DNA of 18,545 nucleotides from Phocaeicola_A sp963625535. Its GTDB lineage: Bacteria > Bacteroidota > Bacteroidia > Bacteroidales > Bacteroidaceae. Every line of letters begins with the position of its first letter. Within the stretch, counting starts at the first letter, position 1. Shown piece by piece: positions 7,177-15,355 of this stretch. The notes beneath the pieces are model-generated. The model saw only the letters and a list, made by a program, of their open reading frames with translations, made no database searches and was not told where the DNA came from. Where the stretch lies: positions 1 through 18,545 of the forward strand of contig CAVFUK010000134.1 of assembly GCA_963625535.1 (NCBI GenBank). The letters are read 5' to 3'. The position numbers and the translations under genes were made by a program.

Positions 7177-9597
7177 ATGAACAGACTTTTCATACTCGCT
7201 ACATCCCTCACTATGGCAGTTACGGCCGTGGGCAACCCTGCCGCCAACGACACGGCCACGCCCGAGGAGCTGCAAGACTCCACCCGTGTGATAGACATCG
7301 AAGAGGTGCTGGTGGTGGCCTCGCCCAAGGAGCACACCAAACTGCGGCAACAGGCGTTGTCCGTCTCGCTACTGTCCAAACAGACGATGCTCAACCATCA
7401 GGTAAACTCGCTGAAGGACATCACCTCGCTGGTACCCAACTTCTACATGCCCGACTATGGGTCGCGCCTCACCTCGGCCGTCTACATTCGCGGCGTGGGC
7501 TCGCGCATGAATACCCCCGCCGTGGGACTCTATGTGGACAACATCCCCTACTTGGACAAGTCGACCTTCGACTTCAACTTCTACGACATGGAGCGCATCG
7601 ATGTACTACGCGGTCCGCAAGGGACGCTCTACGGACGCAACACCATGGGAGGCCTCATCAAGGCATACACCAAGAGTCCGTTCCGCTACCAGGGTACGGA
7701 CATCCAGCTGAGTGCCGCCAATGCCAACGGAGCATTGGGAGCATCGCTCACCCACTACCACCGCGTCAGCGACAAGTTCGCCTTCTCGGCAGGAGGATTT
7801 TACCGGCATGCCGACGGATATTTCCGCAACGATTACCTCGACAAGAAAGCCGATGCACAGGAGAGTGCAGGCGGACGGCTGCGTGCCATCTGGTTCCCTA
7901 CGGAGAACCTGAAGGCTGACTTCACCATCGGCTACGAGTATAGCGATGAAGGCGGCTATGCCTACGGCCAGTACGACACGACGACCGGCAAGCTCTCCCC
8001 CATCAGCACCGACACCGAAGGCAAATACCGCCGCGGACTGTTCCACACAGGACTGGAACTAGAGTACCAGATGAGCGGGCTGACACTGAGCTCCGTCACC
8101 GGATACCAGAACCTGAACGACCGTATGTTCATGGACCAGGACTTCACCTCGGCCTCCATCTATACCCTGGAACAACAACAACACCTGAATGCCTACACCG
8201 AGGAGCTGACGCTGAAGAACCGGACGTTCGGCAACTGGAAATGGGTGACCGGCATTTTCCTCTCGTACCAAGACCTGAACACACAGAGCCCCGTCACCTT
8301 CCGCAAGGATGGCATGGAGATGCTGAGCGGCATCATCAACCAGGACCTGCCCAACGAAGCATTGTCATCCATGGGAATGAGCATGGGGTTGAAACTCAAC
8401 AGCGAACAGATGCCCGTGCACGCGGACTTCTGCACGCCCACCTTCAGTGTGGCACTGTTTCACCAGTCCACCTTCGACAACCTGCTGGTGAAGGGACTAT
8501 CGTTCACGCTGGGCCTGCGAGTGGAGCACGAACGGCTGGCGATGGACTACAGCACCCTGGCGGAGTTGCCCTACGACTTCACCTTCTCCAGTGCGAGGAT
8601 GCCCATCAACCTGAAGGGTCAGAACGGCGTGTCCGCCGTCAGGGGCAAGGCGAAGAACCACTATACCGAACTGCTGCCTAAGTTCACGCTGAAGTATGAC
8701 CTTAGCCGGACCAACAACATCTACCTCTCAGCCAGCCGTGGATTCCGTTCGGGCGGCTACAACCTGCAGATGTTCTCCGACGTGGCACAGACGGACCTCT
8801 CCAACCAGATGATGAAACAGATAAAGGAAGGATGCAACGGACAACTGGATGCGTACGCCGGGATGGGCATGCCCGAACGGGTGCTCACCATGGTGCGTGG
8901 CTATCTCGACTACATTCCTGTGAACGAAGAGGAGCTGGACATCAACGAGGCAACCTCGTACAAACCGGAGTATAGCTGGAACTACGAGATAGGTTCGCAC
9001 ATCACCCTCTGCAACGGCAAGCTGCAGGCCGATGTGGCAGTCTTTGCCATGGACACCCGCAACCAGCAGATAGCCAAGTTCGTGAACAGTGGACTGGGGC
9101 GTATCATGGTAAATGCCGGACGCAGCCGCAGCTATGGTGCAGAGGCCAGTCTACAGGCAAGCATCAGCCGACAGCTGCAATTCAACGCGTCGTATGGCTA
9201 CACACGTGCCGTGTTCAAGGAGTACGACGGCGGCGACGAGTCCACAGACTACCACGGCAACTACGTCCCCTTCGTCCCCCGGCAAACGCTGAACATAGGC
9301 GGCACATACACCTTCTACTTCAAGCCCAACCGGTTTCTGAAGCAGGTGTTGTTTCACCTCAACTACACCGGCACTGGAAAGACCTATTGGACCGAGGCCA
9401 ACGATGCCAGCCAAGCCTACTACGGATTCTACAACGGCCGCGTCTCCCTACAGACGAAGCGGATGCAGATAGACCTATGGGGGCACAACCTCTTCAATCG
9501 GGCCTACCACACCTTCTACTTCGAGAGTCGAGGCACCGGCTTTGCCCAACCCTGCAAGCCTCGCCAAGTGGGTGTCGACATCAAGTTCAACATCTGA
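7177..9597 (+). CDS. TonB-dependent outer-membrane receptor
   Basis: This is a 22-strand-type outer-membrane barrel that imports a ligand using TonB energy. The 806-residue protein has a signal peptide (about 1-19), a TonB-box-like IEEVLVVAS near residue 40, and a plug domain (about 55-165) with YIRGVGSR and DVLRGPQGTLYGRNTMGG, followed by the barrel. The C-terminal part has RAYHTFYFESRGTGFAQP and ends VGVDIKFNI. It lacks the N-terminal carboxypeptidase-like domain of SusC proteins and no SusD partner is nearby, so it resembles siderophore or cofactor receptors (FecA/FyuA style) more than a glycan importer. The ligand cannot be told from sequence. It has its own promoter and is flanked by terminators, so it is probably monocistronic. 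The start gives the signal peptide directly. Confidence 0.92.
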   Translation: MNRLFILATSLTMAVTAVGNPAANDTATPEELQDSTRVIDIEEVLVVASPKEHTKLRQQALSVSLLSKQTMLNHQVNSLKDITSLVPNFYMPDYGSRLTSAVYIRGVGSRMNTPAVGLYVDNIPYLDKSTFDFNFYDMERIDVLRGPQGTLYGRNTMGGLIKAYTKSPFRYQGTDIQLSAANANGALGASLTHYHRVSDKFAFSAGGFYRHADGYFRNDYLDKKADAQESAGGRLRAIWFPTENLKADFTIGYEYSDEGGYAYGQYDTTTGKLSPISTDTEGKYRRGLFHTGLELEYQMSGLTLSSVTGYQNLNDRMFMDQDFTSASIYTLEQQQHLNAYTEELTLKNRTFGNWKWVTGIFLSYQDLNTQSPVTFRKDGMEMLSGIINQDLPNEALSSMGMSMGLKLNSEQMPVHADFCTPTFSVALFHQSTFDNLLVKGLSFTLGLRVEHERLAMDYSTLAELPYDFTFSSARMPINLKGQNGVSAVRGKAKNHYTELLPKFTLKYDLSRTNNIYLSASRGFRSGGYNLQMFSDVAQTDLSNQMMKQIKEGCNGQLDAYAGMGMPERVLTMVRGYLDYIPVNEEELDINEATSYKPEYSWNYEIGSHITLCNGKLQADVAVFAMDTRNQQIAKFVNSGLGRIMVNAGRSRSYGAEASLQASISRQLQFNASYGYTRAVFKEYDGGDESTDYHGNYVPFVPRQTLNIGGTYTFYFKPNRFLKQVLFHLNYTGTGKTYWTEANDASQAYYGFYNGRVSLQTKRMQIDLWGHNLFNRAYHTFYFESRGTGFAQPCKPRQVGVDIKFNI

Positions 9598-9621
9598 CAA
9601 CAACATACATCGGTGCGTTAT

Positions 9622-9731
9622 AAGCGAACGTTCGTATGCCAAAATACGACCTGTTCGTTTGGCGAAATACAATCGATTGTATAGCCCAAAACAATCGATT
9701 GTTTTGCCTCATACAATCGATTGTATTTGGC
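9622..9731. repeat. Array of five palindromic units with a 22-bp period
   Basis: Five consecutive 22-bp units occupy 9622-9731. Units 3-5 carry the identical 12-bp palindrome ACAATCGATTGT at 9669-9680, 9691-9702 and 9713-9724, exactly 22 bp apart; outer pairs extend them to 16, 20 and 16 bp of perfect dyad. Unit 1 is centred on CGAACGTTCG (9625-9634), and unit 2 on the imperfect ACGACCTGTTCGT (9646-9658), keeping the phase within half a base. Each spacer contains GCC or GGC. The array lies between two convergent genes, so it is not upstream of either. Confidence 0.9.
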
Positions 9732-9781
9732 ATTTCGAAGGTACGTGTTTTTTCCGGGGTCTGAACGGGCCAAAACTAACA

Positions 9782-9815
9782 AGGGCTGATATCCGCAAGT
9801 ACAGATATCAGCCCT
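9782..9815 (-). terminator. Terminator hairpin of the fucI-fucP operon
   Basis: AGGGCTGATATC (9782-9793) and GATATCAGCCCT (9804-9815) form a perfect 12-bp stem with a 10-base loop, about 29 bp beyond the fucP stop. On the minus strand the stem is followed by the T-rich TTGTTAGTTTTGG, consistent with termination of fucP. It may also stop readthrough from the receptor gene. Confidence 0.7.
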
Positions 9816-9843
9816 CATATATATTATATAAGGTATGACCGCG

Positions 9844-11169
9844 TCAAGCGTTTTGCTTTGCCAACTTCGAGCGTCGAAACGTTCGCTGGCCGTAGATGGC
9901 TACCACGATGAAGCAGAAGAGTGGGAGCAAGAACGAGAGGTTCACTGCGGGGAATCCGCAAATCTCTTCCATATCGATGATGGCTGCCTGCACCGGCGGC
10001 AACACGGAGCCACCCAGGATGGCCATAATCAGGCCGGCTGCACCAAACTTGGCATCGTCGCCGAGGCCCTGCAAGGCAATGCCGTAGATAGTGGGGAACA
10101 TCAGCGACATGCAACCCGACACAGCTACCAGGCAGTAGACACCATAGCGGCTCTGGAACATGATAGCGCCGATAGTGAATATCGAGGCACCGATGGCCAG
10201 TATGCGCAACAGACGACCGGCGTTGATGTAACGCAGGAAGTAGGTACAGATGAAGCGACCACAGCAGTGGAATATCATCGCGAAGATGTTGAACCGCTGC
10301 GAGAGCACCTCGGCGCTGCGCTCGTCCATACCTTCGAGCGTGAAGTAGCGTGTACCATACTGGATGATGAAGGTCCAGCACATAATCTGCGCTCCCACAT
10401 AGAAGAACTGCGCGATGACACCCTCACGGTAGTGAGCGATGGAGCAGATGCGCTTCAGCGTGGGACCGAGGTTGATGTCGTGCGACTGGTCGCCGTTGTG
10501 GGGCATCTTAGTGAACTTGATGACCAGGAACATCACCGTGATGACGGCTGCAATAGCCAGGTACGGAGTGATGAGCACCGTCAGGTCCGCATCCTTTATC
10601 ATGTTGAACTCCTCGTCGTCGAGCATCAGACGGGCCTCACTGTCCATAGGGTTTAGCTTGGCCTGGATGAAGTTCATGGCCACATACATACCCAGGAGCG
10701 AGCCCATCGGATTGAATGCCTGAGCGAAGTTCAACCGGCGAGTGGAGGTTTCCTCCGTACCCATGGAGAGGATGTAAGGGTTGGCGCTGGTCTCCAGGAA
10801 GGAGAGTCCGCACGTGAGGATGAAGTAGGCCAACAGGAAGCAGCCATACTCACCTATCAACTTCGCCGGGAAGAACAGGAACGCGCCGATGGCGTAGAGT
10901 CCCAGTCCCATCAGAATGCCGGCCTTGTACGAATATTTACGGATAAACATCGCAGCCGGGAAGGCCATCGCAAAGTATCCGCCATAGAAAGCCACCTGCA
11001 CCAAGGCGCCGTCGGTGACACTCATACGGAAGATTTTGGAGAACGCCTTCACCATGGGGTTGGTGATGTCGTTGGCGAATCCCCACAACGCGAAGCACGA
11101 AGTGATAAGGATGAAGGGGAGCACGTAGCTCACCCCATCCTTATGTAGTATCGATTCTTTTTTCGCCAT
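9844..11169 (-). CDS. fucP: L-fucose:H+ symporter (MFS)
   Basis: This is a predicted 12-segment inner-membrane permease that takes up L-fucose with protons. The 441-residue length is close to E. coli FucP (438). Family segments include CFALWGFANDITNP in helix 1 (Asp34) and GLSFLETSANPYI (Glu126), the latter matching the region of the proton-linked Glu135 of E. coli FucP. The N-terminal acidic residue is offset by a few positions from E. coli Asp46, so that equivalence is not certain. The gene begins 17 bp after fucI on the same strand, and this pairing strongly supports fucose over related sugars such as glucose/galactose (GluP-like permeases). A terminator hairpin follows. Confidence 0.92.
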   Translation of the reverse strand: MAKKESILHKDGVSYVLPFILITSCFALWGFANDITNPMVKAFSKIFRMSVTDGALVQVAFYGGYFAMAFPAAMFIRKYSYKAGILMGLGLYAIGAFLFFPAKLIGEYGCFLLAYFILTCGLSFLETSANPYILSMGTEETSTRRLNFAQAFNPMGSLLGMYVAMNFIQAKLNPMDSEARLMLDDEEFNMIKDADLTVLITPYLAIAAVITVMFLVIKFTKMPHNGDQSHDINLGPTLKRICSIAHYREGVIAQFFYVGAQIMCWTFIIQYGTRYFTLEGMDERSAEVLSQRFNIFAMIFHCCGRFICTYFLRYINAGRLLRILAIGASIFTIGAIMFQSRYGVYCLVAVSGCMSLMFPTIYGIALQGLGDDAKFGAAGLIMAILGGSVLPPVQAAIIDMEEICGFPAVNLSFLLPLFCFIVVAIYGQRTFRRSKLAKQNA

Positions 11170-11186
11170 AAGCTACCGCGGACTAA

Positions 11187-12962
11187 TTATTTGTAAAGAG
11201 GTCCGTAGTTAGCGCATGCACGATAGTCGGCACCTTCCTTGTCCATACCGAATGCGTTCCATGCAGCGGGGCGGAAGATCTTCTCTTCGGGCACGTTGTG
11301 CATGCACACAGGGATGCGCAGGATAGAAGCCATCGTGATGAGGTCGGCACCGATGTGTCCGTAGCAGATAGCGCCGTGGTTGGCACCCCAGTTGTTCATC
11401 ACAGAGTAGACATCCTTGAACGGAGCTCTGTCGCAGGTGCGCGGAACGAACCATGTGGTCGGCCACGACGGGTCGGTACGATTGTCGAGTATCTTGTTTA
11501 TTTCGGGGTCGATGTCCACGGTCCATCCTTCAGCGATCTGGAGCACAGGACCTAAGCCTTTCACCAGATTCAAGCGTGTCATGGTAACAGGCATGCCACC
11601 CTTCGAGAGGAAGTGTGACGAGAAGCCGCCGCCACGGAAGTAGCCACGGTCAGCCGGATACCAAGTGGTAGCCTTCAAGCAAGCCTCCACATCAGCCTGC
11701 GTCACGTCGCAAGGTTGCTTCATCACCGGATTGCCCTCGGCATCCTTCATCTGGCCAGTGCCGTCGAGTGTGGTGGCTCCGGAGTTTATCAAGTGGATGA
11801 TACCGCCAGCGGCACGTCCGGTAAGCTCCTTGCCTGTGATGCGTTTCACGGCAGCGGGGCTCCAGTAGGTACGCACGTCGGAGAAGATCTGGCCGGTGTT
11901 AGTCAACAAGTGACCGAACAGCATAGCCAAGCCGTTGCAGCAGTCGTTCTCGGTAGCCAGCACGTATGCCTCACGGATACCGTTCCAGTCGAATGAGGTG
12001 TTGAGCAGCGACTCAGAGAAGTCACCATTGGGCAAGAAGTCGGTCCACTGACGCTGGCCTTGGAAACCACCGGCGATAGCATTGTAGCCCAGCGACTCTT
12101 CCTTGAAGCCCATCTCTTTCAGTTTCGGATTGCCTTGCATCAGGTCGCGCATGATGATGGTCATCTTCACGATGAACTCCCAGTCTTCTTCTTTCTCCTG
12201 GCGGCTCTTCTGCTTGGCAGGCTCGTTCTTTATGTCGGCGCCTTCGTTCACCTTGCAGTATTTCTCTGTCCAGACCATGGCTTTCTTGAACTCATCGGGG
12301 TCATAGATGCCCAGCTTCATACGGCGGAGTATCTCGGAGAGGTCGATAGACTCAGCACGCAGTCCAAGGTATTCCTGCAGGAAGTCGGGATTGACGATGG
12401 AACCGGCGATACCCATACAAACGCTACCCATAGAGAGGTAAGAGCGTCCGCGCATGGTGGCTACGGCCTGAGCGGCACGAGCGAAGCGGAGCAGTTTCTC
12501 TGCCACCTCCTCGGGGATTGTATTGTCGTCGAGGTCCTGCACGTCGTGTCCGTAGATGCCGAATGCGGGCAGACCCTTCTGAGCATGGGCTGCCAACACG
12601 GCTGCCAAGTAAACGGCTCCCGGACGCTCTGTTCCGTTGAATCCCCAAACGGCTTTCGGGTAGTAGGGGTTCATGTCCATAGTCTCCGAACCATAGCACC
12701 AGCAAGAGGTGACGGTGATGGTAGCACCTACGCCTTCGCGCTCGAACTTCTCGGCGCAAGCGGCAGCCTCGGCTACACGACCGATGGTTGTATCAGAGAT
12801 GACGCACTCCACAGGAGAGCCATCTCCGTTCTTCAAATTTGAACTGATTAAGTCGGCTACAGCTTTAGCCAGACTCATTGTCTTGTCTTCAAGACTCTCT
12901 CGGATGCCACCTTGACGACCGTCAATGGTGGGCCTGATTCCAATCTTTGGATATTTCTTCAT
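11187..12962 (-). CDS. fucI: L-fucose isomerase
   Basis: FucI converts L-fucose to L-fuculose in the cytoplasm, the first intracellular step of fucose use; many enzymes also accept D-arabinose. The start at 12962 (MKKYPKIGIRP) gives 591 residues, the same length as E. coli FucI. The Mn2+ ligands appear as Glu338 (ATEND), Asp362 (FSDVRTYW) and His529 (NNWGANHGAICYGH), one position beyond E. coli Glu337, Asp361 and His528. The frame extends 20 codons upstream to 13022, but those residues are unlike the family and are rejected. fucP follows after 17 bp. Fuculokinase, fuculose-phosphate aldolase and a regulator are absent from the window, so the rest of the pathway must lie elsewhere. Confidence 0.96.
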   Translation of the reverse strand: MKKYPKIGIRPTIDGRQGGIRESLEDKTMSLAKAVADLISSNLKNGDGSPVECVISDTTIGRVAEAAACAEKFEREGVGATITVTSCWCYGSETMDMNPYYPKAVWGFNGTERPGAVYLAAVLAAHAQKGLPAFGIYGHDVQDLDDNTIPEEVAEKLLRFARAAQAVATMRGRSYLSMGSVCMGIAGSIVNPDFLQEYLGLRAESIDLSEILRRMKLGIYDPDEFKKAMVWTEKYCKVNEGADIKNEPAKQKSRQEKEEDWEFIVKMTIIMRDLMQGNPKLKEMGFKEESLGYNAIAGGFQGQRQWTDFLPNGDFSESLLNTSFDWNGIREAYVLATENDCCNGLAMLFGHLLTNTGQIFSDVRTYWSPAAVKRITGKELTGRAAGGIIHLINSGATTLDGTGQMKDAEGNPVMKQPCDVTQADVEACLKATTWYPADRGYFRGGGFSSHFLSKGGMPVTMTRLNLVKGLGPVLQIAEGWTVDIDPEINKILDNRTDPSWPTTWFVPRTCDRAPFKDVYSVMNNWGANHGAICYGHIGADLITMASILRIPVCMHNVPEEKIFRPAAWNAFGMDKEGADYRACANYGPLYK

Positions 12963-13019
12963 GGTATTTGTAATAATATTGGTTCTACATGTGCAGGGGT
13001 TGCCCGCGCAAAATTGTTC

Positions 13020-13027
13020 CAAAAATA
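13020..13027 (-). promoter_or_regulatory. Possible -7 element of fucI-fucP
   Basis: The minus strand reads TATTTTTG, matching TAnnTTTG, about 58 bp before the fucI start. A matching -33 TTTG is not evident, as would suit a promoter that needs an activator, but the call rests on one short motif. Confidence 0.4.
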
Positions 13028-13075
13028 CGACTTATTTCCTTTCATGCCTTCATCATGAAGCGCATAAATGCAACA

Positions 13076-13113
13076 GAGGAGCAAAAATTAACAGCATTTA
13101 ATTCTTACTCCTC
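13076..13113 (-). terminator. Probable terminator hairpin after maf
   Basis: GAGGAG (13076-13081) pairs with CTCCTC (13108-13113). Inside, AA/TT and AATTAA/TTAATT pairs continue the stem past two mismatches to a 6-base loop (13092-13097). On the minus strand it lies about 33 bp past the maf stop and before the fucI promoter, a sensible place to end the five-gene operon. Only a weak T-rich stretch follows. Confidence 0.45.
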
Positions 13114-13145
13114 CGCTTATTGTACTTTTTACAACAAGTACCGCC

Positions 13146-13727
13146 TCATATCTTCTTCAGCTCCGTGTAAAGCCGTTGCACAGGCAATCCCATCACATTG
13201 AAGTAGCTCCCCTCCAAACGGGTGACCCCGATGAAGCCTATCCACTCCTGCACGCCATAGGCACCGGCCTTGTCCAGCGGGTGGAAGTTGTCCACATAGT
13301 AGGCAATCTCCTCGTCGGTCAGAGGTGCGAAGGTAACGTTGGACGTGACCGCGAAGCTCCGTTGCCAAGCCTGGGTTGTGAGCGTCACACCCGTGATGAC
13401 CTGATGGGTCTTTCCGGAAAGGGCGCGCAGCATCGCCTTCGCCCCTTCGTCGCCAACCGGCTTGCCATAGACTCGACCTTCGAGCCATACAATGGTGTCG
13501 GCGGTGATAATCAGTTCGTCGGCCTGCATCTGGGGTATGTAGGCAGCGGCCTTCTCGCGCGATATGTATAAAGGTATATCCTCGCCACTCAAGGTGTCGG
13601 GGTAACCCTCGTCGATGTCGGGAAGAGTCTTCACGGTGTATTCCAGGCCCAATCCACTCAGCAACTCCTTACGGCGGGGTGAGTTGGAGGCCAGTATGAT
13701 GCGGTATTTCTTCAAATTCTCAAGCAT
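13146..13727 (-). CDS. maf: Maf-family nucleoside triphosphate pyrophosphatase
   Basis: Maf proteins hydrolyse dTTP, UTP or modified nucleotides to the monophosphate and pyrophosphate, a house-cleaning activity once described as septum inhibition. The 193-residue protein starts MLENLKKYRIILASNSPRRKE; the SNSPRRKELL motif at 14-23 is diagnostic. ITADTIVW carries the expected catalytic Asp, followed by GKP, and GAYGVQ is a further family segment. The frame continues upstream to 13826, but that part overlaps the preceding gene and is unlike Maf, so the ATG at 13727 is used. It is the last gene of the operon, 20 bp after the KdsC-like phosphatase. The dTTP/UTP (YhdE) subgroup is likely but not proven. 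Confidence 0.94.
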   Translation of the reverse strand: MLENLKKYRIILASNSPRRKELLSGLGLEYTVKTLPDIDEGYPDTLSGEDIPLYISREKAAAYIPQMQADELIITADTIVWLEGRVYGKPVGDEGAKAMLRALSGKTHQVITGVTLTTQAWQRSFAVTSNVTFAPLTDEEIAYYVDNFHPLDKAGAYGVQEWIGFIGVTRLEGSYFNVMGLPVQRLYTELKKI

Positions 13728-13747
13728 ATTCTGTATCTGTTTATCTG

Positions 13748-14266
13748 TTACCAACCAAAAGCGTCCTGGTGGGACATCCATTTGCCTTGTGCCTTCAGCA
13801 CCTGCTCCACCACGTCGCGCACGCATCCATCGCCACCCTTGCGATGAGAGATGTAGGTCGCCACCTCCTTTATCTCGGGAGCGGCATCGGCGGGACAGCA
13901 GGGCAAGCCACAGAGGCGCATCACCTGCAGGTCGGGGATGTCGTCGCCCATATAGAGCACCTCCTCGTCCTTCAACTGATGTTTCTGCAGGAACTCCGCA
14001 TACTCTTTCGTCTTCACGGCCGCGCCCATATAGATGTCCTTCACACCCAAGCCGGCGTAGCGGATGCGCACGGCCTCGGTCTTGCCGCCCGTGATGATGG
14101 CGATGTGCAGTCCCATCTTCACGGCCAGCTGCAGGGCATAGCCGTCCTTGATGTTGACCGTTCGCATAGGCTCGCCACTGGTGTGGAGCACTATCACCTC
14201 GGCACTGAGCACGCCGTCCACATCAAAGGCCAGCGCTTTTATCTTCGTCAAGTCGTAATTTATCAT
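13748..14266 (-). CDS. kdsC: HAD-family phosphatase, KdsC-like (Kdo-8-phosphate phosphatase)
   Basis: KdsC removes phosphate from 3-deoxy-D-manno-octulosonate 8-phosphate to give Kdo for lipopolysaccharide core synthesis. The 172-residue length fits the small tetrameric HAD enzymes without a cap. Motif I is FDVDGVLS (nucleophile Asp15, acid/base Asp17), motif II is IITGG (about 57-61), a conserved Lys lies in GAAVKTK (about 81-87), and motif IV is MGDDIPD (Asp108, Asp109, Asp112). No other in-frame ATG precedes motif I, so the start at 14266 is favoured; the frame extends to 14335 with unrelated residues. It overlaps the end of the DUF2520 gene by 44 nt. Related HAD phosphatases are hard to separate by sequence alone, but the context and motifs favour KdsC. 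Confidence 0.88.
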   Translation of the reverse strand: MINYDLTKIKALAFDVDGVLSAEVIVLHTSGEPMRTVNIKDGYALQLAVKMGLHIAIITGGKTEAVRIRYAGLGVKDIYMGAAVKTKEYAEFLQKHQLKDEEVLYMGDDIPDLQVMRLCGLPCCPADAAPEIKEVATYISHRKGGDGCVRDVVEQVLKAQGKWMSHQDAFGW

Positions 14267-15029
14267 CGTGTATGCTTTTACTCGTTTCTTTATAAATCTC
14301 CTGCCACAACGGATGACTCCGCAGCAGCTCCACATGTTTGTCCATCACGCTGTGGTCGTAGCGCACGGCGGGACCTGTCTGTGCCTCGCCGGGCGACATG
14401 CCGTCGAGCACCTTGTTCACCATCTCGCGGATGAGCGGATGCATGCAGCTGAAGTCTATCCCATTCTCTTGCAACAGTCGCTCGCTGACGGTAAACATGT
14501 GGTTGGCGAAGTTGCAGGCGAACACCGCGGAGAGGTGCAGATAACGCCGTTGCTCGGACGATGCGACAGTGACACTGCTCGACAGGGCCGTCGCTATAGA
14601 CTTCACCCGCTGCAGGTCGGCATCCGACGAGGCCTCCACGAAAACGGGAATAGTGGAGAAGTCCACGTCCCGCTGCTTGCTGAAGGTCTGCATGGGATAG
14701 AGCACGCCGTAATGGCGGGCATGTCCCTTCCAGACATTCATGGGCACACTGCCGGCTGTATGGAGGAAGAGGGCATCGTCGCACCTGCCCGCCACGATCT
14801 GCGGTATCAGTTGCAGTAAGGCATCGTCCTTCAAGGAGGCGATGTAGACCTCGGCATCCGTGCGCAGAGCGCTCAGGTCCGTGGTGTAGTCGCACCCCAG
14901 CTTCGCGGCAAGGCAAGAGGCTGACTCCTCGGTACGGCTATAGAGCTGCAAAATATTTTGCCCAGTCAGCCGCAAAGATTTTCCTAACTGGGTAGCAAGA
15001 TTGCCAGCACCTACCAATACTATCCTCAT
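14223..15029 (-). CDS. Rossmann-fold protein with DUF2520 domain
   Basis: This is a predicted NAD(P)-binding protein of unknown reaction. The N-terminus MRIVLVGAGNLATQLGKSL contains the GxGxxA dinucleotide-binding loop (7-12). A second, mostly helical domain (about 125-245) has YLHLSAVFACNFANHM and matches the DUF2520 type, which resembles the C-terminal domains of 6-phosphogluconate- or ketopantoate-type dehydrogenases. The length of 268 is usual. It overlaps the preceding membrane-protein gene by 4 nt (ATGA) and the following kdsC by 44 nt. The C-terminal tail KSIHDDKLRLDEDKSAGL is encoded within that overlap region. A metabolic dehydrogenase role is inference. Confidence 0.85.
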   Translation of the reverse strand: MRIVLVGAGNLATQLGKSLRLTGQNILQLYSRTEESASCLAAKLGCDYTTDLSALRTDAEVYIASLKDDALLQLIPQIVAGRCDDALFLHTAGSVPMNVWKGHARHYGVLYPMQTFSKQRDVDFSTIPVFVEASSDADLQRVKSIATALSSSVTVASSEQRRYLHLSAVFACNFANHMFTVSERLLQENGIDFSCMHPLIREMVNKVLDGMSPGEAQTGPAVRYDHSVMDKHVELLRSHPLWQEIYKETSKSIHDDKLRLDEDKSAGL

Positions 15030-15355
15030 CGTCTATATATAAGGTAAAGAACCAATCCGGCCACCAACAGCACGATGGGCAGCAAGTAGGACGACAGTTG
15101 TCCCAGCAGATTCACTATCAGTCCGATATTCAGAATCGCCCAAAGCACCAACAGGATGATGCCGATGGACTTGTCGCGCTTGAATATCAAGAAGATGATA
15201 GAGGTGAAGAGCAGCAGGTTGTTGCGGTCGGCCAACCAACCGAAGCCGTGAGCTGAGAGACCTATCAAGCGGTCTATCAAGAATATCATGCCCACCACCA
15301 TCAGGGTGATGGCCGTAGCCAAATAGGTATCTTTGTGATTAGAAGCGCCGGCCAT
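15026..15355 (-). CDS. Small integral membrane protein (LiaF/DUF5668-like)
   Basis: The product has 109 residues with four predicted membrane segments at about 12-29, 46-58, 63-84 and 90-107, short polar loops, and a basic C-terminus (IYRR). The pattern resembles the membrane domain found in LiaF-like and DUF5668 proteins, but I do not assign a function. Its ATG directly abuts the stop codon of the nitroreductase gene with no intervening base, and its own stop overlaps the DUF2520 start by 4 nt, so translation of the three genes is probably coupled. Confidence 0.8.
   Translation of the reverse strand: MAGASNHKDTYLATAITLMVVGMIFLIDRLIGLSAHGFGWLADRNNLLLFTSIIFLIFKRDKSIGIILLVLWAILNIGLIVNLLGQLSSYLLPIVLLVAGLVLYLIYRR

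Noticed and set aside
9598..9843. CRISPR array, because of the regularly spaced repeats
   Set aside because: Units are only 22 bp with 6-bp spacers that share GCC/GGC, so there are no unique spacers, and no cas genes are nearby.
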